From Desulfocapsa sp. (GTDB lineage: Bacteria > Desulfobacterota > Desulfobulbia > Desulfobulbales > Desulfocapsaceae): 10,170 nucleotides of DNA. The stretch is from assembly GCA_029934915.1 (NCBI GenBank), contig JAOZLI010000075.1:1-10170 (forward strand). Reading direction: 5' to 3'. Shown here in pieces: positions 6,604 through 10,170 of the stretch (the stretch's first letter is position 1; each line of letters begins with the position of its first letter). A program made the translations under genes and the position numbers. A model generated the notes under the pieces. That model searched no databases. It was not told where the DNA came from and saw nothing but the letters and a program-made list of their open reading frames with translations.

Positions 6604-7770
6604 ATGGTTGACCGTCATATTATTCATCTTAATATCACAGATTTTGCGGTGGCAGTGGAGAGAATCTGTGATCCAACATTGAAAAAAAGTCCCCTCATTG
6701 TAGCACCCGAGCATACGCCCAGAGGGCTTGTCTATGATATGAGTGAAGAGGCCTATCAGGACGGAGTCCGTAAGGGAATGGGGCTTGCGATGGCACGTAG
6801 GTGTTGTCGTCGTGCACACGTCGTCAGTCCCAGAATTTCGTTGTATCGGAAGGCTATGAAAACTCTTGTGAAGCAGGTGAACTATTACACTCCTCTGGTG
6901 GAACAGGGTGAGGAAGATGGACATCTGTTTATGGATGTAACGGGGACCCACCGTTTATTTGGCCCTCCTCCTGATATTGCCTGGAAGCTTCGCAAGCAGA
7001 TGAAAAAAGAGACGGGGCTTGATCCTGTGTGGAGTCTTGCCGCAACCAAGCTGGTGGCAAAAGTTGCTTCGAGAGTGGTGCGGCCCTATGGTGAATATAT
7101 TGTAGGTGTAGGGGAGGAACATGCCTTTCTGGCGCCGTTACCCCTTACTCTTTTGCCGGGACTGAAACCCGTTGAAATGAAGATTATGGCTGAATTTAAC
7201 CTGCGCAGTATTGGTGATCTTGCCCGGCTCAGCAGAGAGCAACTCCAGGTACCTTTTCAAAAACGTAGCAGCTATCTGTACGAGGCAAGTCGTGGTCGCG
7301 ATGTTACTCCGGTACTATCTGGAGAAGATGTGAGTCCAAGCTGTATGCAAGAGCATGCTTTTGCAGAAGATACACAGGATCGAAAGGAAATTAATTATAC
7401 ACTTATGACCCTCGTTCACGATATGGGTAGAAGCCTGCGGCAAAAAAAGATGCTCAGCAAACGCCTTGTTCTTGTGCTCAGCTATAGTGATGGCAGAAGT
7501 GTCAGCCGCCAGGCACTGCAAAAAAATGGAACGGATGATGATTTTATGCTTCGAACTCTTGCGTTAACTGCCCTGGAGCGGGCATGGAAACGGCGTATTC
7601 GAATTCGTAGTCTTGTGCTTGTTTGTGATCGTTTTGTACCTCGTTCTCCTCAACAGACTCTTTTTGTGGTTGATTCTGCCAGAAAAATACAGCAGCGAAA
7701 GATTATGGCAGCCATGGATAGCATATATGATCGTTTTGGAGAGGCTGGTATACGCCTTGGAGGGGAATAA
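6604..7770 (+). CDS. imuB: Y-family DNA polymerase-like protein, probably catalytically dead (ImuB-like)
   Basis: A 388-residue Y-family (DinB/UmuC/ImuB) protein. The first motif, normally HIDMDAFFASVE, reads HLNITDFAVAVE (8-19), so the metal-binding Asp is Asn10 and the second Asp is Thr12. The second, normally SIDEAFLDVTG, reads EDGHLFMDVTG (104-114), so the catalytic Asp-Glu is Gly106-His107. This loss is a hallmark of ImuB, which acts as a clamp-bound adaptor for DnaE2. TGTHRLFG follows, and a helix-hairpin-helix-like stretch (about 180-220) precedes the little-finger region. A beta-clamp motif QQTLF (350-354) is intact. It lacks the long C-terminal extension of many ImuB proteins, so its tail is closer to Pol IV. 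The ATG has no nearby Shine-Dalgarno and lies 40 bp after the repeat element. Partner genes lexA and dnaE2 flank the set. Confidence 0.82.
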   Translation: MVDRHIIHLNITDFAVAVERICDPTLKKSPLIVAPEHTPRGLVYDMSEEAYQDGVRKGMGLAMARRCCRRAHVVSPRISLYRKAMKTLVKQVNYYTPLVEQGEEDGHLFMDVTGTHRLFGPPPDIAWKLRKQMKKETGLDPVWSLAATKLVAKVASRVVRPYGEYIVGVGEEHAFLAPLPLTLLPGLKPVEMKIMAEFNLRSIGDLARLSREQLQVPFQKRSSYLYEASRGRDVTPVLSGEDVSPSCMQEHAFAEDTQDRKEINYTLMTLVHDMGRSLRQKKMLSKRLVLVLSYSDGRSVSRQALQKNGTDDDFMLRTLALTALERAWKRRIRIRSLVLVCDRFVPRSPQQTLFVVDSARKIQQRKIMAAMDSIYDRFGEAGIRLGGE

Positions 7771-7773
7771 AGA

Positions 7774-7798
7774 TTGAACATCGAACATTGAACGTTCG
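7774..7798. repeat. Short copy of the AAYRTYG heptamer repeat before dnaE2
   Basis: Three phased heptamers, AACATCG (7777-7783), AACATTG (7784-7790) and AACGTTC (7791-7797), the last making the palindrome GAACGTTC (7790-7797). They match the heptamer pattern of the 6455-6563 element, but no inverted partner arm follows. The element fills almost the whole 41-bp gap between the imuB-like stop and the dnaE2 ATG and separates a GGAGGGG run (7759-7765) from that ATG. Confidence 0.7.
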
Positions 7799-7811
7799 TT
7801 TTTGTGAAAAC

Positions 7812-10170
7812 ATGTTCCCACTCCCACTCATTCGTTCTTATTACTCCCTGATGCGAGGATGCAGTTCCCCGCAGCAAATGTGCACCCGTGCCAGAAGTTA
7901 TGACTATTCCACCATTGCCCTCACCGATCGTAACACATTAACAGGACTGTGGGACTTTCTGGCAGCTTGTAAAAACAATGATCTTCGACCTGTGATTGGT
8001 GCAGAAATAACCGATTTACAGACCTCCGTGTCTGTGATTTGTCTGGTTCGTAATAAAGCCGGGTATGCCAATCTATGTCAACTGATCAGTGCCAGAAAAA
8101 CAGATACTCATTTTATCCTGAAACGAGCGCTTAGCCGCTATCAGGCAGGTCTTGTCATTCTTTGCGCTTCTCAGCCGCTCCTTTCGTATCTGCAAAAACG
8201 GAAGGTGGATATTGTGGTGCATCTTGGCAGCAGGGCAACCGAGCATGGAGGGAAATTGCGCAAATGGGCGTATGCGCAACATATCCCTGTAGCGGTGGCC
8301 CCTCAGATTTCCATGGCAACAGAGCAGGATCGTGAGTTGTTTCAGCTGATGCATGCTATTCGGACAAACAACCAGTTTACGGGAGACAACCAAGCAAATG
8401 ATTCCACGCTCTGGCTCGAAAGTCCAGAGTTATATGAACAGCGTTTTGCGGTGTGGTCCGAAGTGATACCGCAAACAGACACACTTGTAAAACGTTGTTC
8501 ATTCGCAGGGCCTGAATTTGGTCTGGTAATGCCACCTTGGAGTGAAGGACAGACAACTGCACGCTCTGCTCTGCGTCAAGCAGCTTACAACGGAGCCTGC
8601 ACTCGTTATGGTATGGATCTTTCCGAGGCTGTGGTGGAACGCCTGGAACATGAGTTGACAATTATTGATAGTATGGGCTTCTCCTCCTATTTTCTTGTGG
8701 TTCGCGATATTGTCTGTGGCGGCGGAAATGCAGAACAATCCAGATCTATGCCAAGGATCTGCGGCAGGGGGTCAGGCGCTGCCTCCCTTGTTGCCTATTG
8801 CCTTGAAATTACCAATATCTGTCCTTTAAAACATAACCTCTACTTCGAACGTTTTCTCAATCCCGGTCGCAGTGATGCCCCGGATATCGATATCGATTTC
8901 GCCTGGGATGAGCGCGACGGTGTTCTTACTCAGGTGTTGCAGCATTACAAAGATCATGCGGCAATGGTGGCCACCATTATTCGATTTCAGCCACGTATGG
9001 CCATTCGTGAAACTGCAAAGGCCTTTGGTTTGCCGCCAGGAGAAATTGGTAATATCAGTAAATTACAACGTCGTCGGATTCAGGGAAAAACAGAACTGCC
9101 AAAACCCTGGCCACAGATTATGCATCTTGCTGCCCAATTGGTCGATATTCCACGTCATATTTCTGTGCATCCGGGCGGGGTGATTATTACGCCAGAACCG
9201 CTTCGTCAGTATGTGCCTGTGGAGATTGCTGCCAAGGGAGTTCCAATTATTCAGTGGGACAAAGATTCAGCAGAAGAGGCGGGATTGGTGAAGATAGATC
9301 TGCTGGGTAACAGAAGCCTTGGTGTTATTCGAGATTGTATTGCCTCAATCCGGGGAGCAGGGCGCAGTTTCAAAGAAGAGTACTGGCAACCGGAAGAAGA
9401 TCCTGAAACGAAGAAAAATGTTGCCGCCGGAAAAACCATGGGCTGTTTTTATATCGAAAGCCCAGCCATGCGACTGCTGCAACAAAAAGCCGGCAGCGGG
9501 GACTTTGAGCAACTTGTTTTGCAGTCTTCCATTATCCGCCCCGCGGCCAATGCCTTTGTTCGTGAATATGTTCGCCGTCTGCATGGCGGGGACTGGCAAC
9601 ATCTGCATCCGAAACTTGCAAATGTTCTGGATGAAACCTTTGGGCTGATGGTTTATCAGGAGGATGTGTCGCGAGTGGCAGTGGCCGTTGCCGGATTTAG
9701 TCATGTAGAAGCAGATGGCTTGCGGAAGGTTATGTCCAAAAAAGATAAGGTCTTGCGTTTACGGGATTATCGCTCCCGCTTCGAGTCTGGATGTAAGGCT
9801 GGTGGCGTGTCTGCTGTAACGCGTGAGAGTCTGTGGCAGATGATGATGAGCTTTGATGGCTATTCTTTCTGTAAAGCGCATTCTGCATCCTATGCACGGG
9901 TTTCTTACCAGGCCGCCTATCTGAAAACTCATTATCCTGCAGAATTTATGGCAGCAGTTATCTCCAATCAGGGTGGTTATTATTCTACATTTGCTTACGT
10001 CTCTGAGGCCAAACGCCTGGGGCTCAGAATCCTGCCCCCCTGTGTGAATGCAAGTCAGATTCGATGGCAGGGACACAAGGAGACTGTACGTGTGGGGCTT
10101 CTCTCAATAAAATCCTTGTCGAGTGAGACAATGAAGAACATTGTACGGGCAAGAAAAGAAAAGCCCTATG
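7812..10170 (+). CDS. dnaE2: DnaE2-type error-prone DNA polymerase III alpha subunit (3' end beyond window)
   Basis: An uninterrupted frame of 786 codons that runs off the right edge; typical DnaE2 is about 1000-1080 residues, so roughly the last quarter is missing. Order: PHP domain (1 to about 210; SYYSLMRGCSSP, ALTDRNTLTG, VIGAEI), polymerase core with CGRGSGAASL (317-326), PDIDIDF (357-363) carrying catalytic Asp358 and Asp360, and KIDLLGNRSL with the third Asp496, then GYSFCKAHSASYA and the start of the helix-hairpin-helix region (LGLRILPPCVNAS). All three catalytic Asp are present, so it should polymerise. The PHP histidines (usual HxH near the start) are replaced by Leu-Ile-Arg, so no PHP nuclease is expected. 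DnaE2 performs translesion, mutagenic synthesis with ImuB after DNA damage. ATG 7812 fits the family N-terminus; no Shine-Dalgarno is close. In-frame TTG 7788 is an alternative. Confidence 0.9.
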   Translation, partial: MFPLPLIRSYYSLMRGCSSPQQMCTRARSYDYSTIALTDRNTLTGLWDFLAACKNNDLRPVIGAEITDLQTSVSVICLVRNKAGYANLCQLISARKTDTHFILKRALSRYQAGLVILCASQPLLSYLQKRKVDIVVHLGSRATEHGGKLRKWAYAQHIPVAVAPQISMATEQDRELFQLMHAIRTNNQFTGDNQANDSTLWLESPELYEQRFAVWSEVIPQTDTLVKRCSFAGPEFGLVMPPWSEGQTTARSALRQAAYNGACTRYGMDLSEAVVERLEHELTIIDSMGFSSYFLVVRDIVCGGGNAEQSRSMPRICGRGSGAASLVAYCLEITNICPLKHNLYFERFLNPGRSDAPDIDIDFAWDERDGVLTQVLQHYKDHAAMVATIIRFQPRMAIRETAKAFGLPPGEIGNISKLQRRRIQGKTELPKPWPQIMHLAAQLVDIPRHISVHPGGVIITPEPLRQYVPVEIAAKGVPIIQWDKDSAEEAGLVKIDLLGNRSLGVIRDCIASIRGAGRSFKEEYWQPEEDPETKKNVAAGKTMGCFYIESPAMRLLQQKAGSGDFEQLVLQSSIIRPAANAFVREYVRRLHGGDWQHLHPKLANVLDETFGLMVYQEDVSRVAVAVAGFSHVEADGLRKVMSKKDKVLRLRDYRSRFESGCKAGGVSAVTRESLWQMMMSFDGYSFCKAHSASYARVSYQAAYLKTHYPAEFMAAVISNQGGYYSTFAYVSEAKRLGLRILPPCVNASQIRWQGHKETVRVGLLSIKSLSSETMKNIVRARKEKPY

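Noticed and set aside
6305..6951. Open frames on both strands across the DUF72-imuB gap encoding FDIPCSIFDI-like strings
   Set aside because: They are translations of the heptamer inverted repeat joined to antisense of neighbouring genes, with no ribosome site.
6604..7770. Annotation as an active DNA polymerase IV (dinB)
   Set aside because: The catalytic Asp/Glu positions read Asn, Thr, Gly and His, and the gene neighbours dnaE2, so ImuB-like is the better call.
7564..7877. Two - strand open frames antisense to the imuB end and the dnaE2 start
   Set aside because: They read the repeat (FDVQSLF, NVQCSMFN) and the antisense of well-supported coding sequence.
9319..9648. A + strand 109-residue frame inside the dnaE2 region
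   Set aside because: It is a shifted frame within the uninterrupted DnaE2 coding frame, which carries the catalytic motifs.

Overview
The window (10,170 bp) reads like a chromosomal segment of an anaerobic Desulfobacterota (deltaproteobacterial sulfate-reducer type, perhaps Desulfobulbales-like). This is inferred from an ODP-type di-iron protein, a Tll0287-type c-haem sensor, moderate GC, AT-rich intergenic DNA and a LexA/Y-polymerase/DnaE2 cassette. No rRNA, tRNA, transposase or CRISPR array was seen, so the taxonomic guess is soft.

Left block, + strand (about 336-3676). A good sigma70-type promoter (336-365) precedes an oxygen-binding di-iron (ODP) metallo-beta-lactamase-fold protein (415-1494). 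Next comes a broken single-domain response regulator (1512-1860). It has lost roughly 30 residues and its reading frame, and has Asn at the phospho-acceptor position. It is followed by a membrane c-type haem sensor with a HAMP segment but no output domain (1891-2772), and an exported TPR/OmpA-like peptidoglycan-binding protein (2783-3676). The first three genes look like a redox or oxygen-sensing group that is partly decayed.

Middle, - strand (3651-4679). An unrecognised 342-residue protein has a possible Roadblock-like N-terminus and two diverged copies of an 'IGPAS...LLC' helical module. It overlaps the 3' end of the OmpA-like gene by 26 bp, convergently.

Right block, + strand (4680-10170, running off the edge). 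This is an SOS mutagenesis cassette: a self-cleaving LexA (4989-5615), a DUF72 TIM-barrel protein overlapping lexA by 4 nt (5612-6403), a Y-family polymerase-like protein that has lost its catalytic carboxylates but keeps a clamp-binding motif (6604-7770, ImuB-like), and a DnaE2-type error-prone polymerase (7812 to the edge, 3' end missing). Two identical copies of the palindrome-containing 11-mer AAATGTACATT, 46 bp apart, bracket the lexA promoter and are candidate LexA operators. No copy was seen upstream of imuB or dnaE2, so the four genes are probably one autoregulated operon. No ImuA/RecA-like partner is visible; the DUF72 gene sits where it might be expected.

Two copies of a heptamer-periodic intergenic repeat (consensus AAYRTYG) interrupt the operon: a long inverted-repeat hairpin before imuB, and a short half-element before dnaE2. 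Both downstream genes lack a nearby Shine-Dalgarno. The most interesting points are the lexA-DUF72-imuB-dnaE2 arrangement, its paired operators, and the repeat family sitting at its translation starts.
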